Positions 48,231-60,047 are shown, counted from the stretch's first letter. The stretch is 64,000 bases of DNA from Albimonas pacifica (GCF_900113695.1 NZ_FOQH01000009.1:15120-79119); one strand, 5' to 3'. Numbers and translations are program-made. The notes: generated by a model from the letters alone, not told the origin.

Positions 48231-48548
48231 TTATCCCTTCATCATGTTGACGTCCTCGACCGCGATGCTTCCGCGGTTGCGGAAGAAGCAGACGAGGATG
48301 GCGAGGCCGATGGCGGCCTCCGCGGCGGCGACGGTCAGCACGAACAGGGTGAAGACCTGCCCGGCGAGGTCGCCCAGGTGGGCGGAGAACGCCACGAAGT
48401 TGATGTTGACCGCGAGCAGCATCAGCTCGATCGACATCAGGATGACGATGATGTTCTTCCGGTTGAGGAAGATGCCGAAGATCCCCGTGACGAACAGGAT
48501 CGCCGCCACGGTCAGGTAGTGCTCGATGCCGATGCCCGCGCTTTCCAT
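48231..48548 (-). CDS. nuoK: NADH-quinone oxidoreductase subunit K
   Basis: 105-aa subunit with three membrane helices. The buried Glu in [15 protein letters not shown] and the second in [12 protein letters not shown] belong to the proton path. Start at 48548 after GAAAGGGAA, matching the normal family length; the longer in-frame ORF upstream covers nuoJ in another frame. Confidence 0.95.
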   Translation of the reverse strand: MESAGIGIEHYLTVAAILFVTGIFGIFLNRKNIIVILMSIELMLLAVNINFVAFSAHLGDLAGQVFTLFVLTVAAAEAAIGLAILVCFFRNRGSIAVEDVNMMKG

Positions 48549-48586
48549 CGCGTTCCCTTTCAGCTTGCCGTCCCGCGGCGTGTCGT

Positions 48587-49201
48587 TCAGAGGCCCTGAC
48601 CGGGCTTCACGTCCTTCAGCTCCACGGCCTCGTGCCGCTCGCGGTAGATCTGGTTCAGCACGTCCTGGCGCTTGATGCCGGCCTTGTGGCGCAGCGTCAG
48701 CACGATGGCGCCGATCATCGCCACCAGCAGCACCAGGCCGGCGAGCTGGAACAGCAGCACGTAGTCCGTGTAGATCAGCCGCCCGAGCGCGCGGGTGTTC
48801 TCCACCTCGGCCGGGATCGGGGCGACGGCGGTGCGCAGCTCCGGCGCGGCGTCCGCGAAGACCCACTGGCCGGCGACGAGGCCGAGCTGGATCAGCAGCA
48901 CCAGCCCGATCAGCAGGCCCACCGGCAGATAGTCCGACATCCCCGCGCGCAGCTCGGCGAAATCGACGTCGAGCATCATCACCACGAACAGGAACAGCAC
49001 CGCCACCGCGCCCACGTAGACGATGGCCAGCAGCATCGCCACGAACTCCGCCCCCACCAGGACGAACAGGCCCGAGCAGGAGAAGAAGGCCAGGATCAGC
49101 CACAGCACCGAATGGACCGGGTTGCGGGCCAGGACGGTCATCAGCCCCGCGGCGATGGCCGTGCAGGCGAAGAGATAGAAGGCGAGGGTCGCCACGGTCA
49201 T
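48587..49201 (-). CDS. nuoJ: NADH-quinone oxidoreductase subunit J
   Basis: 204-aa subunit with five helices, including the pi-bulge helix [29 protein letters not shown]. Its position after the inserted lipoprotein gene and before nuoK is standard apart from that insertion. The long polar C-terminus is typical of alphaproteobacterial NuoJ. Confidence 0.94.
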   Translation of the reverse strand: MTVATLAFYLFACTAIAAGLMTVLARNPVHSVLWLILAFFSCSGLFVLVGAEFVAMLLAIVYVGAVAVLFLFVVMMLDVDFAELRAGMSDYLPVGLLIGLVLLIQLGLVAGQWVFADAAPELRTAVAPIPAEVENTRALGRLIYTDYVLLFQLAGLVLLVAMIGAIVLTLRHKAGIKRQDVLNQIYRERHEAVELKDVKPGQGL

Positions 49202-49277
49202 CGGTCCGTCCCCGTGTTGCGGGGCGCAGGGGTCTGCGCCATCTCAAGGCGCGCAGTCCCCTGCGCCGTCGTTCCGT

Positions 49278-49739
49278 TCAGCAGGCGTTCCCGCGGGCCC
49301 GCCAGGCGGAGGCCCGCCAGGGCGCGTCCGTCGCGGAGCGCGTGAAATCGATCTCCAGGTCGCAGGCGTATTCCTCGACCCGGGTGCGGTAGGAGGGGCC
49401 CGGCCAGCCCCAGCCGCCATACATCCCCGGCCCGCCGTAGCGGGGGGACAGCGTGCCCAGCCCGCCGGGCTGGTAGGGCGGCCAGGGGCCCCAGGGATCC
49501 TCCCAGGCCACCACCCGGCGCTGCGACCAGCGCAGCGAGCGGACGTCGTCCGCCACGTCCGGCGTCTCCTCGCCGGTGGTCAGCTCGGCGTCGGGGACGC
49601 CCAGCTCCTGCACGATCTCGCGCTCGGTCAGGCCCATGCGCGGGTCCATGCGTTCCTTCAGCGTCGGCGTCGGCGCGCCCCCGGTGCAGCCCGCGAGGGC
49701 GAGCGCAGCCAGGCAGGCGGTCGCGATACGGCGCAGCAT
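49278..49739 (-). CDS. Small lipoprotein inside the nuo operon
   Basis: 153-aa hypothetical lipoprotein. The signal peptide ends in the lipobox LAGC (15-18), so Cys18 would be acylated and the protein membrane-anchored in the periplasm. The middle has an SmpA/BamE-like flavour (GLTEREIVQELGVPDAELTTG). A Pro/Gly/Trp/Tyr-rich stretch follows (about 80-118). Its own AAAGGAGA box precedes the ATG. It sits between nuoI and nuoJ in the same direction, with 60- and 76-bp spacers. I do not know a role in complex I. Confidence 0.72.
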   Translation of the reverse strand: MLRRIATACLAALALAGCTGGAPTPTLKERMDPRMGLTEREIVQELGVPDAELTTGEETPDVADDVRSLRWSQRRVVAWEDPWGPWPPYQPGGLGTLSPRYGGPGMYGGWGWPGPSYRTRVEEYACDLEIDFTRSATDAPWRASAWRARGNAC

Positions 49740-49799
49740 AGGCCGTCTCCTTTCGTCCCCCCAGGTGGTCGCCGCGCATCATGCCCCTCGGTCCCCCGC

Positions 49800-50291
49800 T
49801 CAGCGATAGGGGGCGTCGAGCTCGAGGTTGCGGGCGATCTCCCGCTCCCAGCGCTCGCCGTTCGCGAGGAGCTTCTCCTTGTTGTAGAACAGCTCCTCGC
49901 GGGTCTCGGTCGCGAACTCGAAGTTCGGACCCTCGACGATGGCGTCCACCGGGCAGGCTTCCTGGCAGAAGCCGCAGTAGATGCACTTCGTCATGTCGAT
50001 GTCGTAGCGCGTGGTGCGGCGCGAGCCGTCCTCGCGCGGTTCGGCCTCGATGGTGATCGCCTGGGCGGGGCAGATCGCCTCGCACAGCTTGCAGGCGATG
50101 CAGCGCTCCTCCCCGTTGGGGTACCGGCGCAGGGCATGCTCGCCGCGGAAGCGCGGCGAGAGGGGGCCCTTCTCGAACGGGTAGTTCAGCGTCGCCTTGG
50201 GCTTGAAGAAGTATTTGAAGCCCAGGCGGAAGCCCCCGATGAAGTCGGCGAGCACGAAGTAGCGCGCGGCGCGGGCGGCGGTGAAAGCCAT
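49800..50291 (-). CDS. nuoI: NADH-quinone oxidoreductase subunit I
   Basis: 163-aa ferredoxin-like subunit carrying [4Fe-4S] clusters N6a and N6b. The two motifs are C64-C67-C70-C74 ([12 protein letters not shown]) and C103-C106-C109-C113 ([12 protein letters not shown]). An N-terminal amphipathic helix contacts the membrane arm. Position after nuoH is standard. Confidence 0.96.
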   Translation of the reverse strand: MAFTAARAARYFVLADFIGGFRLGFKYFFKPKATLNYPFEKGPLSPRFRGEHALRRYPNGEERCIACKLCEAICPAQAITIEAEPREDGSRRTTRYDIDMTKCIYCGFCQEACPVDAIVEGPNFEFATETREELFYNKEKLLANGERWEREIARNLELDAPYR

Positions 50292-50304
50292 CTGCGGTTT
50301 CTCC

Positions 50305-51330
50305 TTACCAGCGGGCGTAGCCGGGGACGCCGTACTGCGCGAGCCCGGCGGCGATGACCACCCAGCCCAGCGACAGCGGCAGGAACACCTTCCAGCCGAT
50401 GCGCATCAGCTGGTCGTAGCGGAAGCGGGGCACGACCGCCTTCACCATGGCGAACATGAAGAAGAAGAAGACGGTCTTGAGCGTGAACCAGAAGATGCCG
50501 TCCGGCAGACCCGGGATCGGCGACAGCCAGCCCCCGAAGAACAGCGTCGTCATCAGCGCGCACATCAGCGTGATCGCCATGTACTCGCCGATCATGAACA
50601 GCAGGTAGGGGGTGGACGAATACTCGACCTGGTAGCCGGCGACCAGCTCGGATTCAGCTTCCGGCAGGTCGAAGGGCGGGCGGTTGGTCTCGGCCAGGGC
50701 CGAGATGAAGAACATGATCATCACCGGGAAGTGCGGCAGCCAGTACCAGGAGAACAGGCCGTAGGCGCCGTCCTGCGCCTCCACGATCCGGGTCAGGTTC
50801 AGCGAGCCGGTGGTGATCAGCACGCCCACGATGATCAGGCCGATCGAGACCTCGTAGGAGATCATCTGCGCGGCCGAGCGCAGCCCGCCCAGGAACGGGT
50901 ATTTCGAGTTCGACGCCCAGCCGCCCATGATCACGCCGTAGACCTCGAGAGAGGACACGGCGAAGATGAACAGGATGCCGACGTTGATGTCGGAGACCAC
51001 CCAGCCCGCGTTGAACGGCACCACCGCCCAGGCGATGGTCGCCAGCACGAAGCTGATCAGGGGCGCGAGGAAGAACACGGTCTTGTCCGCGCCGGCGGGG
51101 ACCACGATCTCCTTCATCGCGAACTTGAGGAAGTCGGCGAAGCTCTGCAGCAGGCCGAAGGGGCCCACCACGTTGATCGACTTGCGAAGCTGCACCGCGC
51201 CCCAGACCTTGCGGTCCATCCACAGCAGGAAGGCGAGCGAGACGAGAAGGCAGACCGTCACCACCAGGCACTGAAGCAGGATGATCAGGCCTGGGAGGGC
51301 GTAGGAGGTCCAGAAGCCGGCGTCTTCCAT
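50305..51330 (-). CDS. nuoH: NADH-quinone oxidoreductase subunit H
   Basis: 341-aa membrane subunit forming much of the quinone chamber, with eight helices. [20 protein letters not shown]-type loop (here [20 protein letters not shown]) and [20 protein letters not shown] are the conserved quinone-site loops. It lies 8 bp after nuoG. Confidence 0.96.
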   Translation of the reverse strand: MEDAGFWTSYALPGLIILLQCLVVTVCLLVSLAFLLWMDRKVWGAVQLRKSINVVGPFGLLQSFADFLKFAMKEIVVPAGADKTVFFLAPLISFVLATIAWAVVPFNAGWVVSDINVGILFIFAVSSLEVYGVIMGGWASNSKYPFLGGLRSAAQMISYEVSIGLIIVGVLITTGSLNLTRIVEAQDGAYGLFSWYWLPHFPVMIMFFISALAETNRPPFDLPEAESELVAGYQVEYSSTPYLLFMIGEYMAITLMCALMTTLFFGGWLSPIPGLPDGIFWFTLKTVFFFFMFAMVKAVVPRFRYDQLMRIGWKVFLPLSLGWVVIAAGLAQYGVPGYARW

Positions 51331-51338
51331 GGGTTCGG

Positions 51339-53357
51339 TTACTCCGCGGCCATCGGCTGCGCCTCACGGTCCGCCTTCAGCCGGGAAAGCTCGGCCATGA
51401 CGGTGGAGGCGCGCTGGATCGGGTTGGTCAGGTAGTGGTCCACGACCGGGGCGATGAAGGCCGCGTCGTCGATGTCGCCGGCGGGAAGCGCCGGGCCCTC
51501 GTTGACGGGAACCTCGTCGATCTGGCCCAGGTGAGGGACCGCCTCGAACATCTTGGCGCGCAGCGCCGAGAGGCTGTCGAAGGGCAGCGTCTGCCCGAGC
51601 GTGGCCGAGAGGGCGCGAAGGATCGCCCAGTTCTCGCGCGCGTCGCCCGGGGGGAAGCCGCAGCGGTTGGCCATCTGCGGACGGCCTTCCGTGTTCACGA
51701 AGATCCCCGACTCCTCGGTCCAGGCGGCGCCCGGCAGGATCACGTCGGCGCGATGCGCGCCGCGGTCGCCGTGGGAGCCCTGGTAGACCACGAACGGGCC
51801 GGCCGGGATGTCGCCCTCGTCGGCGCCGAGGTTGAAGACCACGTCGGCCTTCAGCGCCTCGGGCACGCCGCCCTCGGCGACGCAGCCGAGATCCAGCGCG
51901 CCGACGCGGCTGGCCGCCGTGTGCAGGATCAGCAGGCCCGACTGGGTCCTGGCGCAGATCTCCTGCACCATCGCCAGGATCGAGAGGCCGTCGGCGCGGG
52001 CCAGCGCGCCCTGCCCGACCACCACGACCGTGTTCAGGTCATGGTTCTCCTCGGGGTTCTTCATCTCCAGCACGTCCTTGAGGGCGGCCTTGCCCTCGCC
52101 AGCATGATGGACGTCGTAGGTCAGGTCGTTGCGCGCGCCGATCCGGCCCACGGTCGCCCCGTTCAGCCAGGCCTTGCGGATGCGCGCGTTCAGCACCGGC
52201 GCCTCGGAGCGCGGGTCGACGCCGACCAGCAGGATGCGGTCCGCGGTCTCCAGATCCTCGATCGTGGCGGTGCCGGCGTAGGCGGCGCGGTTGTCGGCGG
52301 GCAGCATCGCGCCGTTCAGTCGGCTTTCCACGACGCCGCCCAGGCTCTCGACCAGCGACTTCAGCGCGAAGGCGGACTCGGTGGAGGCGAGGTCGCCGAC
52401 CAGGCCCGAAACGGTCTTGCCCTTGGCCGCGGCGGCGATCGCCTCGAACGCCTCCGTCCAGGTGGCGGGGGCCAGCTTGCCGTCGCGACGGATGTAGGGC
52501 TTGTCCAGCCGCTGGCGGCGCAGCCCGTCCCAGACGAAACGGGAGCGGTCGGCGAGCCACTCCTCGTTCACCCCGTCATGGTTGCGGGGCAGGATGCGCA
52601 TCACCTCGCGCCCACGCACGTCGACGCGGATGTTGGAGCCCAGGCCGTCCATCACGTCGATGGTCTCGGTCTTCTTGAGCTCCCACGGCCGCGCGGTGAA
52701 GGCGTAGGGCTTCGAGGTCAGCGCGCCCACCGGGCACAGGTCGACGATGTTGCCCTGCAGCTCCGAGGTCAGGGTCTGCGCGAGGTAGTTGGTGATCTCC
52801 GAGTCCTCGCCGCGGCCGGTCTGCCCCATCTCGGGGACGCCCGCGACCTCGGTGATGAAGCGCACGCAGCGGGTGCAGGAGATGCAGCGGGTCATGCAGG
52901 TGCCGACCAGCGGTCCGAGGTCCATGTCGACCGCGGCGCGCTTGGGCTCGCGGTAGCGCGAGAAGTCGACGCCGTAGGCCATCGCCTGGTCCTGCAGGTC
53001 GCACTCGCCGCCCTGGTCGCAGATCGGGCAGTCGAGGGGGTGGTTGATGAGCAGGAACTCCATCACCCCTTCGCGGGCCTTCTTGACCATCGGCGTGTTG
53101 GTGAAGACCTCCGGCGGCTGGCCTTCCGGCCCGGGCCGCAGGTCGCGCACCTGCATGGCGCAGGAGGCGGCGGGCTTGGGCGGCCCGCCCTTCACCTCGA
53201 CGAGGCACATGCGGCAGTTGCCGGCGATCGACAGCCGCTCGTGGTAGCAGAAGCGAGGCACCTCGACCCCCGCGGCCTCGCAGGCCTGCAGGATGGTCAT
53301 GGCCCCATCGACCTCGATCACCTCGCCGTCGATGCTGATTTTCTTGAGGTCGCTCAT
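51339..53357 (-). CDS. nuoG: NADH-quinone oxidoreductase subunit G
   Basis: 672-aa iron-sulfur subunit. It binds a [2Fe-2S] cluster (Cys37, 48, 51, 66), the N5 cluster with a His ligand (His106, Cys110, 113, 119) and N4 (Cys158, 161, 164, 208). The rest is a molybdopterin-oxidoreductase-like domain without cofactor. Extra N7 cysteines seen in E. coli are not evident. The ATG at 53357 overlaps the stop of the inserted DUF3291-like gene by 4 nt, so translation is coupled through that gene. Confidence 0.95.
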   Translation of the reverse strand: MSDLKKISIDGEVIEVDGAMTILQACEAAGVEVPRFCYHERLSIAGNCRMCLVEVKGGPPKPAASCAMQVRDLRPGPEGQPPEVFTNTPMVKKAREGVMEFLLINHPLDCPICDQGGECDLQDQAMAYGVDFSRYREPKRAAVDMDLGPLVGTCMTRCISCTRCVRFITEVAGVPEMGQTGRGEDSEITNYLAQTLTSELQGNIVDLCPVGALTSKPYAFTARPWELKKTETIDVMDGLGSNIRVDVRGREVMRILPRNHDGVNEEWLADRSRFVWDGLRRQRLDKPYIRRDGKLAPATWTEAFEAIAAAAKGKTVSGLVGDLASTESAFALKSLVESLGGVVESRLNGAMLPADNRAAYAGTATIEDLETADRILLVGVDPRSEAPVLNARIRKAWLNGATVGRIGARNDLTYDVHHAGEGKAALKDVLEMKNPEENHDLNTVVVVGQGALARADGLSILAMVQEICARTQSGLLILHTAASRVGALDLGCVAEGGVPEALKADVVFNLGADEGDIPAGPFVVYQGSHGDRGAHRADVILPGAAWTEESGIFVNTEGRPQMANRCGFPPGDARENWAILRALSATLGQTLPFDSLSALRAKMFEAVPHLGQIDEVPVNEGPALPAGDIDDAAFIAPVVDHYLTNPIQRASTVMAELSRLKADREAQPMAAE

Positions 53358-53856
53358 GCCGCCTCCGCCGCTCCGCGGCCCCGGGTCTTCCAGAGCTGCG
53401 CCTGTTCCAGATGGGACCAGCCGAACGCCGCGTCCGTGTCGCCCTCGGCTTCGAGACGACGCAGACGGGCGACGCCCTCCTCGACCGAGGGGCGATGGCC
53501 GACCGGGACCCACCACATCACCAGCCGCGGGGTCGCCCACGGCTCGAACCACTCATGACCGCGGGCGTAGAAGCGCCCGTGCACGGTCCTGAAAACGAAA
53601 CGCTCCAGCGCCTCCGCGCTCTCCCACACCGAGAGGGCCGAGGCGATGCGCGGATCGCCGCCCAACGCGCCCTGCGGGTCGAGCTGCGCGGCCTCCATCG
53701 CGGCGTCGCCGAGACGCCACACGAAGCCTTCGCTGCGCTCCCCCACCGCGTTCACCCGGTCGAGCGCGTCCCTGAAGGGCGCGACCCGCGGGTCCTCCCA
53801 GTCATGGAGCAGCCGGCCCAGGTTGAAGGCGGCGAGATGATGGGCGGCGGGCTGCA

Positions 53857-53857
<1 letters not shown>
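53354..53857 (-). CDS. DUF3291-like protein between nuoF and nuoG
   Basis: 167-aa soluble protein resembling DUF3291, a dimeric alpha/beta-barrel (monooxygenase-like) family of unknown function. Typical segments are [51 protein letters not shown] and [15 protein letters not shown]. Its ATG shares a base with the nuoF stop (TGATG), and its stop overlaps the nuoG ATG by 4 nt (ATGA). It is thus locked into the operon in both directions. No cofactor motif is visible. A function in complex I assembly or quinone chemistry would be a guess. Confidence 0.82.
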
Positions 53858-55149
<1,292 letters not shown>

Positions 55150-55154
55150 TCGCG

Positions 55155-55400
55155 TCACTCCTTATCGGCGCCCCGGTCGGTTTCCCGCCGGCGCCAGACC
55201 AGAAACAGGGTCACCAGGGCCCAGCCGAGCGCGGCCAGGCACAGCATGTCGAGCAGGAAGGCGAAGCGGAGCGGGATGCCCAGTTCGCCGCCCAGGAAGC
55301 TGAGCGCCATCCACAGCAGCATGGCGACGACGATGACGATGCTCGCCAGCCGCGTCTGCGCCCTGTCGGCGTCTCCGTCCCGCTTCCCGGTCACGCTCAT
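55155..55400 (-). CDS. Small membrane protein (DUF5337-like) between nuoE and nuoF
   Basis: 81-aa protein with two membrane segments (about 18-38 and 46-68) between charged ends (N-terminal [13 protein letters not shown]-terminal [13 protein letters not shown]). It resembles the DUF5337 proteins I associate with nuo operons of Rhodobacterales. It sits 16 nt after nuoE and 5 nt ahead of the nuoF ATG. Function unknown; it may be an accessory or assembly factor of the membrane arm. Confidence 0.75.
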   Translation of the reverse strand: MSVTGKRDGDADRAQTRLASIVIVVAMLLWMALSFLGGELGIPLRFAFLLDMLCLAALGWALVTLFLVWRRRETDRGADKE

Positions 55401-55416
55401 CGCCCCCCGGTTCCCT

Positions 55417-56505
55417 TCAGTTCTCGCCCGCGTCTTCCGCGAGCGTCTTGGCCTGCCCGCGCCAGTCGTCGCGGGAGGCGCGGCCGGCGGCGCCGGTCAC
55501 GTTGGCCTCGATCCAGGCGAGCTCGGCGTCGCTCCACCCAGCGATCTGGCTGTAGTGGAAGACGCCGGCCAGGTTCAGGTTGCCCTCGATCGCCGGGCCG
55601 ATGCCCGTGATCTTCTTGAGGTCGTCGGGCTTGCCCTCGATCGCCTCGGCGAGCACGTCGGGCTGGATCGCCTCCAGCGCCTCCGACCCCTCGGGGCGGG
55701 CCTCGTGGTCGTACTCGGTCTCCGCCTCCGGCTGAGGCGGCGCGGCCTCGGGCTGGGGCGCCTCGGGCGCCTTCTCGGGCGCGGGCGCGCCCATGTCCGA
55801 GTTGATCACCGCCGCCGTGGCCACCGCCTCGGTCCCCTGGATCCGGGTCTGCCCGTCGCCCAGCGCGGTCGCGAGCTGCACCGAGGCGTTGCGCGAATTG
55901 CGCGGCTCGCCCTCGGGGATGATCAGCGCGGTCAGGCCGGTCTTCGGCTCGGAGGCGTAGCGCCCGCCCTGCGGGCCGGGCGTGGGCACGCGGCCCTCCG
56001 CCAGCTCGTCGAGGATCCAGGCGAATTTCTCCGCCGTCAGATCCTCGTAGAAGTCCTTGCCGATCTGCACCATCGGGGCGTTGGCGCAGGCGCCGAGGCA
56101 CTCGACCTCCTCCCACGAGAACATCCCCTCGCGGTAGGGGGTGTGCGCCTTGGGCCCGATCTTCTCCTTGCAGACGGCGATCAGGTCCTCGGCCCCGCAG
56201 ATCATGCAGGTGGTGGTGCCGCAGACCTGCACGTTGTAGCGGCCGACCGGGGCCATCTGGAACATGAAGTAGAACGAGGCCACTTCCAGGACGCGGATGT
56301 TGGCCATGCCCAGCATCGAGGCGACCGTCTCGATGATCGGGCGGGAGATCCAGCCCTCCTGCTCCTGGGCGCGCCACAGGAGCGGGATCACGGCCGAGGC
56401 CTGGCGGCCTTCCGGATACTTGGCGATCTGCGTCTTCGCCCATTCCAGGTTCGCCTCTGTGAAGGCGAAGCTCTCGGGCTGTTCGTGATGAAGACGGCGA
56501 AGCAT
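55417..56505 (-). CDS. nuoE: NADH-quinone oxidoreductase subunit E with HhH-like tail
   Basis: 362-aa protein, about twice the basic NuoE length. Residues 1-175 form the thioredoxin-like domain with the N1a [2Fe-2S] ligands Cys95, Cys100, Cys136 and Cys140 (VCGTTTC and ECLGAC). A long acidic Pro/Ala/Glu-rich linker (about 225-290) leads to a C-terminal domain (about 303-345) with [20 protein letters not shown] and [13 protein letters not shown]. That is the helix-hairpin-helix type also found in ribosomal L21/L31-like fusion proteins. The start at 56505 shares a base with the preceding stop (TGATG). Confidence 0.93.
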   Translation of the reverse strand: MLRRLHHEQPESFAFTEANLEWAKTQIAKYPEGRQASAVIPLLWRAQEQEGWISRPIIETVASMLGMANIRVLEVASFYFMFQMAPVGRYNVQVCGTTTCMICGAEDLIAVCKEKIGPKAHTPYREGMFSWEEVECLGACANAPMVQIGKDFYEDLTAEKFAWILDELAEGRVPTPGPQGGRYASEPKTGLTALIIPEGEPRNSRNASVQLATALGDGQTRIQGTEAVATAAVINSDMGAPAPEKAPEAPQPEAAPPQPEAETEYDHEARPEGSEALEAIQPDVLAEAIEGKPDDLKKITGIGPAIEGNLNLAGVFHYSQIAGWSDAELAWIEANVTGAAGRASRDDWRGQAKTLAEDAGEN

Positions 56506-56885
56506 CAGTGACGCTCTCCCAGGTCCTTGACTGCGCACTCGGCGGTCGGCCGACCGGGGTCGGCGACCAGCACGTAGCGGCGGGTTTCCGTCGGCAGGAT
56601 CGGGCCCGCGACGATCCAGTCCTCGATCTCCGCCACCCTAGAGGCGCCGGTCATCGCGTTCTCGGCCGAGAGGATCAGGAACGCGCCGACGCGCTCGGGC
56701 TCGATCGAGGCCTGGCGATACAGGCCCGCGCGCTCGGAGGCCATGATCTCGCAGAACCCTTCCAACAGCGGACGGCGATCCGTCCGCACCAGCGCCTCGT
56801 CGAACTCCGCGGCCAGGGCCATGGACGGACCAGCCAGGCACATCGGTCCGGCCAGCGCGAGGGCGCCTGCAGCCGCCGTTCTCAC
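56505..56885 (-). CDS. Exported hypothetical protein between nuoD and nuoE
   Basis: 126-aa protein I do not recognise. It begins with GTG inside the nuoD stop (GTGA, 4-nt overlap), with GGGGAGG 8 nt upstream. A signal peptide (about 1-27, ending SMALAAEF) directs it to the periplasm. Two cysteines in the mature part ([10 protein letters not shown] and TAECAVKDL) could pair. Its stop overlaps the nuoE start. An ATG at residue 15 or 22 would destroy the signal peptide, so the GTG is preferred. It does not look like DUF5333, which often occupies this place. Confidence 0.72.
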   Translation of the reverse strand: MRTAAAGALALAGPMCLAGPSMALAAEFDEALVRTDRRPLLEGFCEIMASERAGLYRQASIEPERVGAFLILSAENAMTGASRVAEIEDWIVAGPILPTETRRYVLVADPGRPTAECAVKDLGERH

Positions 56886-58087
56886 CGGTCCACCTCCCCG
56901 AACACGATGTCGAGCGAGCCCAGGATGGCGGAGACGTCCGCCAGCTGGTGGCCCTTGCAGATGTGATCCATGGAGGCGAGGTGCGCATAGCCCGGCGCAC
57001 GCAGCTTCACGCGGTAGGGCTTGTTGGTCCCGTCGGAGACCAGATAGACGCCGAACTCGCCCTTGGGCGCCTCGACCGCGGCGTAGATCTCGCCGGCCGG
57101 CACGTGGAACCCCTCGGTGTAGAGCTTGAAGTGGTGGATGAGGGCCTCCATCGAGGTCTTCATGTCCGACCGCTTCGGCGGGGAGAGCTTGCCCTTGTGC
57201 TGGACCGGCTCGCCCTTGCATTTGTCCAGTTTCTCAATGCACTGGCGCATGATCTTCACGCTCTCGCGCATCTCTTCCATGCGGCAGAGGTAGCGGTCGT
57301 AGCAGTCCCCGTTCTTGCCCACGGGGATCTGGAACTCCATCTCGTCGTAGCACTCGTAGGGCTGCGCGCGGCGCAGGTCCCAGGCCATGCCCGAGCCGCG
57401 CACCATCACGCCCGAGTAGCCCCAGGCCAGCGCCTCCTCCTTGGAGATCACGGCGATGTCGACGTTGCGCTGCTTGAAGATGCGGTTGTCGGTGAGCAGC
57501 GCCTCGAGGTCGTCGACGACCTCCAGGAACGGGTCGCACCAGTCCCAGATGTCCTGCAGCAGCTGCTGGGGCAGGTCCTGGTGGACGCCGCCGGGACGGA
57601 AATAGGCCGCGTGAAGGCGGGCGCCGCAGGCGCGCTCGTAGAAGACCATCAGCTTCTCGCGCTCCTCGAAGCCCCAGAGCGGGGGCGTCAGGGCGCCCAC
57701 GTCCATGGCCTGCGTGGTCACGTTCAGCAGGTGGTTGAGGATGCGGCCGATCTCGCAGAACAGGACGCGGATCAGCTGGCCGCGGCGCGGAACCTCGACG
57801 CCGACCAGACGCTCGATGGCCAGGCACCAGGCATGCTCCTGGTTCATCGGGGCCACGTAGTCGAGCCGGTCGAGATACGGCAGGTTCTGCAGGTAGGTGC
57901 GGCTCTCCATCAGCTTCTCGGTGCCGCGATGCAGCAGGCCGATATGGGGATCGGTCCGCTCGACGATCTCGCCGTCAAGCTCGAGCACCATGCGCAGAAC
58001 GCCATGCGCCGCAGGGTGTTGCGGGCCGAAGTTCAGGTTGAAGTTGCGGATCCGCTGCTCGGCGGTCTGGAAGTCGGAACCGTCCAT
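56882..58087 (-). CDS. nuoD: NADH-quinone oxidoreductase subunit D
   Basis: 401-aa 49-kDa-type subunit lining the quinone site. [14 protein letters not shown] (about 18-31) carries the quinone-binding His, and [14 protein letters not shown] and the Tyr-bearing [12 protein letters not shown] segment follow. The C-terminal DIVFGEVDR is the usual end. It is separate from nuoC, as in most alphaproteobacteria. One base separates it from the small gene upstream. Confidence 0.96.
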   Translation of the reverse strand: MDGSDFQTAEQRIRNFNLNFGPQHPAAHGVLRMVLELDGEIVERTDPHIGLLHRGTEKLMESRTYLQNLPYLDRLDYVAPMNQEHAWCLAIERLVGVEVPRRGQLIRVLFCEIGRILNHLLNVTTQAMDVGALTPPLWGFEEREKLMVFYERACGARLHAAYFRPGGVHQDLPQQLLQDIWDWCDPFLEVVDDLEALLTDNRIFKQRNVDIAVISKEEALAWGYSGVMVRGSGMAWDLRRAQPYECYDEMEFQIPVGKNGDCYDRYLCRMEEMRESVKIMRQCIEKLDKCKGEPVQHKGKLSPPKRSDMKTSMEALIHHFKLYTEGFHVPAGEIYAAVEAPKGEFGVYLVSDGTNKPYRVKLRAPGYAHLASMDHICKGHQLADVSAILGSLDIVFGEVDR

Positions 58088-58088
58088 G

Positions 58089-58301
58089 TCAGTTGCTCTC
58101 CCTGTCCGGGCCGCGGAAGGCCATGACCCACAGCAGAATGATCGAGACCGGCGGGATGATCGCGAACAGCGCCAGCCACGACGGCATGCCGGAGCGCGGC
58201 AGCAGCTTCCAGAACGGCACGATCACCAGCAGCGCGCCGATCAGCCAGACCAGCCATCCGGACATGCCGAAGGCGAAATAATGGGCCTCGCCCTGCATCA
58301 T
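58089..58301 (-). CDS. Small membrane protein between nuoC and nuoD
   Basis: 70-aa protein with two membrane helices (about 14-31 and 41-60) and end GPDRESN. ATG overlaps the nuoC stop by 4 nt (ATGA), and its own stop lies 1 nt before nuoD. Such tight packing supports it as a real gene. No family recognised; its C-terminal GPDRE recalls the small protein at 37987. Confidence 0.75.
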   Translation of the reverse strand: MMQGEAHYFAFGMSGWLVWLIGALLVIVPFWKLLPRSGMPSWLALFAIIPPVSIILLWVMAFRGPDRESN

Positions 58302-58903
58302 TTCGCGCCCGCCTTGTCGTCGCCGGGCAGGATGTACTCGGCGCCCTCCCAGGGGCTCATGAAGTCGAACTGGCGGTAGTCCTGGGTCAGCTTGACGGGC
58401 TCGTAGACCACGCGCTTGGCGGCCTCGTCGTAGCGGACCTCGACATAGCCGGTCGTCGGAAAGTCCTTGCGCAGCGGATGGCCGCGGAAGCCGTAGTCGG
58501 TCAGGATCCGGCGCAGGTCGGGGTGGCCCGAGAAATAGACCCCGTACATGTCGAAGGTCTCCCGCTCGAACCAGTTGGCCGAGGGGTGCAGGTTCACGAT
58601 CGAGGGGACCAGCTCGTCCTCGCGCACATGGACCTTCAGGCGGATGCGCAGGTTCTGGCGCATCGACAGGAAGTGGTAGACCACGTCGAAGCGCTGCTCG
58701 CGCGCGGGCCAGTCGACGCCGGAGACGTCCACCAGCGTGGTGAACTGGCAGGCCGGGTCGTCGCGCAGGAACTTCACCGCCTCGGGCAGCTTGTCCAGCG
58801 CCACGATCACCGTCAGCTCGCCCACCGAGATGGAATGGGAGACGACCGCCTCGGGCAGCCGCGCCTCCATCAGGGCGGCGATTTCGGCGAGGGCTTCTGA
58901 CAT
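58298..58903 (-). CDS. nuoC: NADH-quinone oxidoreductase subunit C
   Basis: 201-aa 30-kDa-type subunit of the peripheral arm. It shows the C-terminal signature [39 protein letters not shown] in spirit: ERETFDMYG (about 113-121) and [12 protein letters not shown] (about 138-149). It carries no cofactor. It starts at an ATG 43 nt after nuoB. Confidence 0.95.
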   Translation of the reverse strand: MSEALAEIAALMEARLPEAVVSHSISVGELTVIVALDKLPEAVKFLRDDPACQFTTLVDVSGVDWPAREQRFDVVYHFLSMRQNLRIRLKVHVREDELVPSIVNLHPSANWFERETFDMYGVYFSGHPDLRRILTDYGFRGHPLRKDFPTTGYVEVRYDEAAKRVVYEPVKLTQDYRQFDFMSPWEGAEYILPGDDKAGAK

Positions 58904-58946
58904 CGGTTCGCGGTCTCCTGGCTCGGTCGCTGGGGTCCGCCCGCGC

Positions 58947-59555
58947 TCAGCGGGCGATCACCCCGGTGCGCCGGATCTTTCGCTGAAGCTGGAGGATGCC
59001 GTAGAGCAGCGCCTCGGCGGTCGGGGGGCAGCCGGGAACGTAGATGTCGACCGGAACGACCCGGTCGCAGCCGCGCACCACGGAGTAGGAGTAGTGGTAG
59101 TAGCCCCCGCCGTTGGCGCAGGAGCCCATCGAGATCACGTAGCGCGGCTCCGGCATCTGGTCGTAGACCTTGCGCAGGGCCGGGGCCATCTTGTTGGTCA
59201 GCGTGCCCGCCACGATCATCACGTCGGACTGGCGCGGGGACGCGCGCGGCGCGAAGCCGAAGCGCTCGACGTCGTAGCGGGGCATCGAGGTCTGCATCAT
59301 CTCGACCGCGCAGCACGCCAGGCCGAAGGTCATCCAGAACAGCGAGCCGGTGCGCGCCCAGTTGATCAGGTCGTCGGCGGTGGTGAGCAGGAAGCCCTTG
59401 TCCGCCAGCTCGTCCGAGAGGTTCCGGGCGAAGATGTCCTTGTCCGCGCCGGCCGAGGCCGGCTGCCAGGTCGAGGCCTTGGCGGCGGGGACGTATTCGC
59501 CGTCGGGACCGGCGGTCTTGGCCTCGGTCCCCTGTCCGGTGGGCGTCACTCCCAT
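58947..59555 (-). CDS. nuoB: NADH-quinone oxidoreductase subunit B
   Basis: 202-aa PSST-type subunit that holds cluster N2 next to the quinone site. Ligands are Cys81, Cys82 ([10 protein letters not shown]), Cys146 (MGSCANGG) and Cys176 ([12 protein letters not shown]). [19 protein letters not shown] contains the region hydroxylated by NDUFAF5 in mitochondria. A 35-residue polar N-terminal extension precedes the domain. The ATG lies inside nuoA (10-nt overlap) with AAGGGAG upstream. Confidence 0.96.
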   Translation of the reverse strand: MGVTPTGQGTEAKTAGPDGEYVPAAKASTWQPASAGADKDIFARNLSDELADKGFLLTTADDLINWARTGSLFWMTFGLACCAVEMMQTSMPRYDVERFGFAPRASPRQSDVMIVAGTLTNKMAPALRKVYDQMPEPRYVISMGSCANGGGYYHYSYSVVRGCDRVVPVDIYVPGCPPTAEALLYGILQLQRKIRRTGVIAR

Positions 59556-59911
59556 TCCAGGGCTCCCTTCTTCCACTCGTAGGCGAAGCCGATGGTCAGG
59601 ACCGCGAGGAAGATCATCATCGACCAGAAGCCGAACAGCCCGACGTCCTGGAAGGCGACCGCCCAGGGGAACAGGAAGGCGACCTCGAGGTCGAAGATGA
59701 TGAACAGGATCGAGACCAGGTAGAAGCGCACGTCGAACTTCATGCGCGCGTCGTCGAAGGCGTTGAAGCCGCATTCGTAGGCGGAGATCTTCTCCGGATC
59801 GGGCCGCCGCACGGCGAGCACGACCGCCGCAAGGATCAGCACCAGGCCGAGCCCGATCGCCAGAGCGAGGAAGATCAGGATCGGAAGGTATTCACGGAGC
59901 AGGTCTTCCAT
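59546..59911 (-). CDS. nuoA: NADH-quinone oxidoreductase subunit A
   Basis: 121-aa membrane subunit with three helices. [25 protein letters not shown] (about 40-64) includes the TM1-TM2 loop Cys that gauges the active/deactive state in mitochondria. First gene of the operon; a sigma70-like promoter is recognisable about 70 nt upstream. Confidence 0.95.
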   Translation of the reverse strand: MEDLLREYLPILIFLALAIGLGLVLILAAVVLAVRRPDPEKISAYECGFNAFDDARMKFDVRFYLVSILFIIFDLEVAFLFPWAVAFQDVGLFGFWSMMIFLAVLTIGFAYEWKKGALEWE

Positions 59912-59979
59912 GGGCCCTCCCGCTGGCCGTACGGACCCGCGCCGACCTCGGCGCGCCCTCGGCCTTCAGAGACGGGCCA

Positions 59980-60008
59980 CGTCTATCGCCGCGCCGCGGG
60001 GCAGTCAA
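59980..60008 (-). promoter_or_regulatory. Candidate sigma70 promoter of the nuo operon
   Basis: On the minus strand, TTGACT (60003-60008) and TAGACG (59980-59985) are separated by exactly 17 bp. The -35 box matches the consensus at five of six positions; the -10 box is weaker. The predicted start would give a leader of about 60 nt before nuoA. Confidence 0.5.
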
Positions 60009-60047
60009 CAAAGCGCGGCCCCAAGAAAGCGGCGGATTTGGGGAGGC

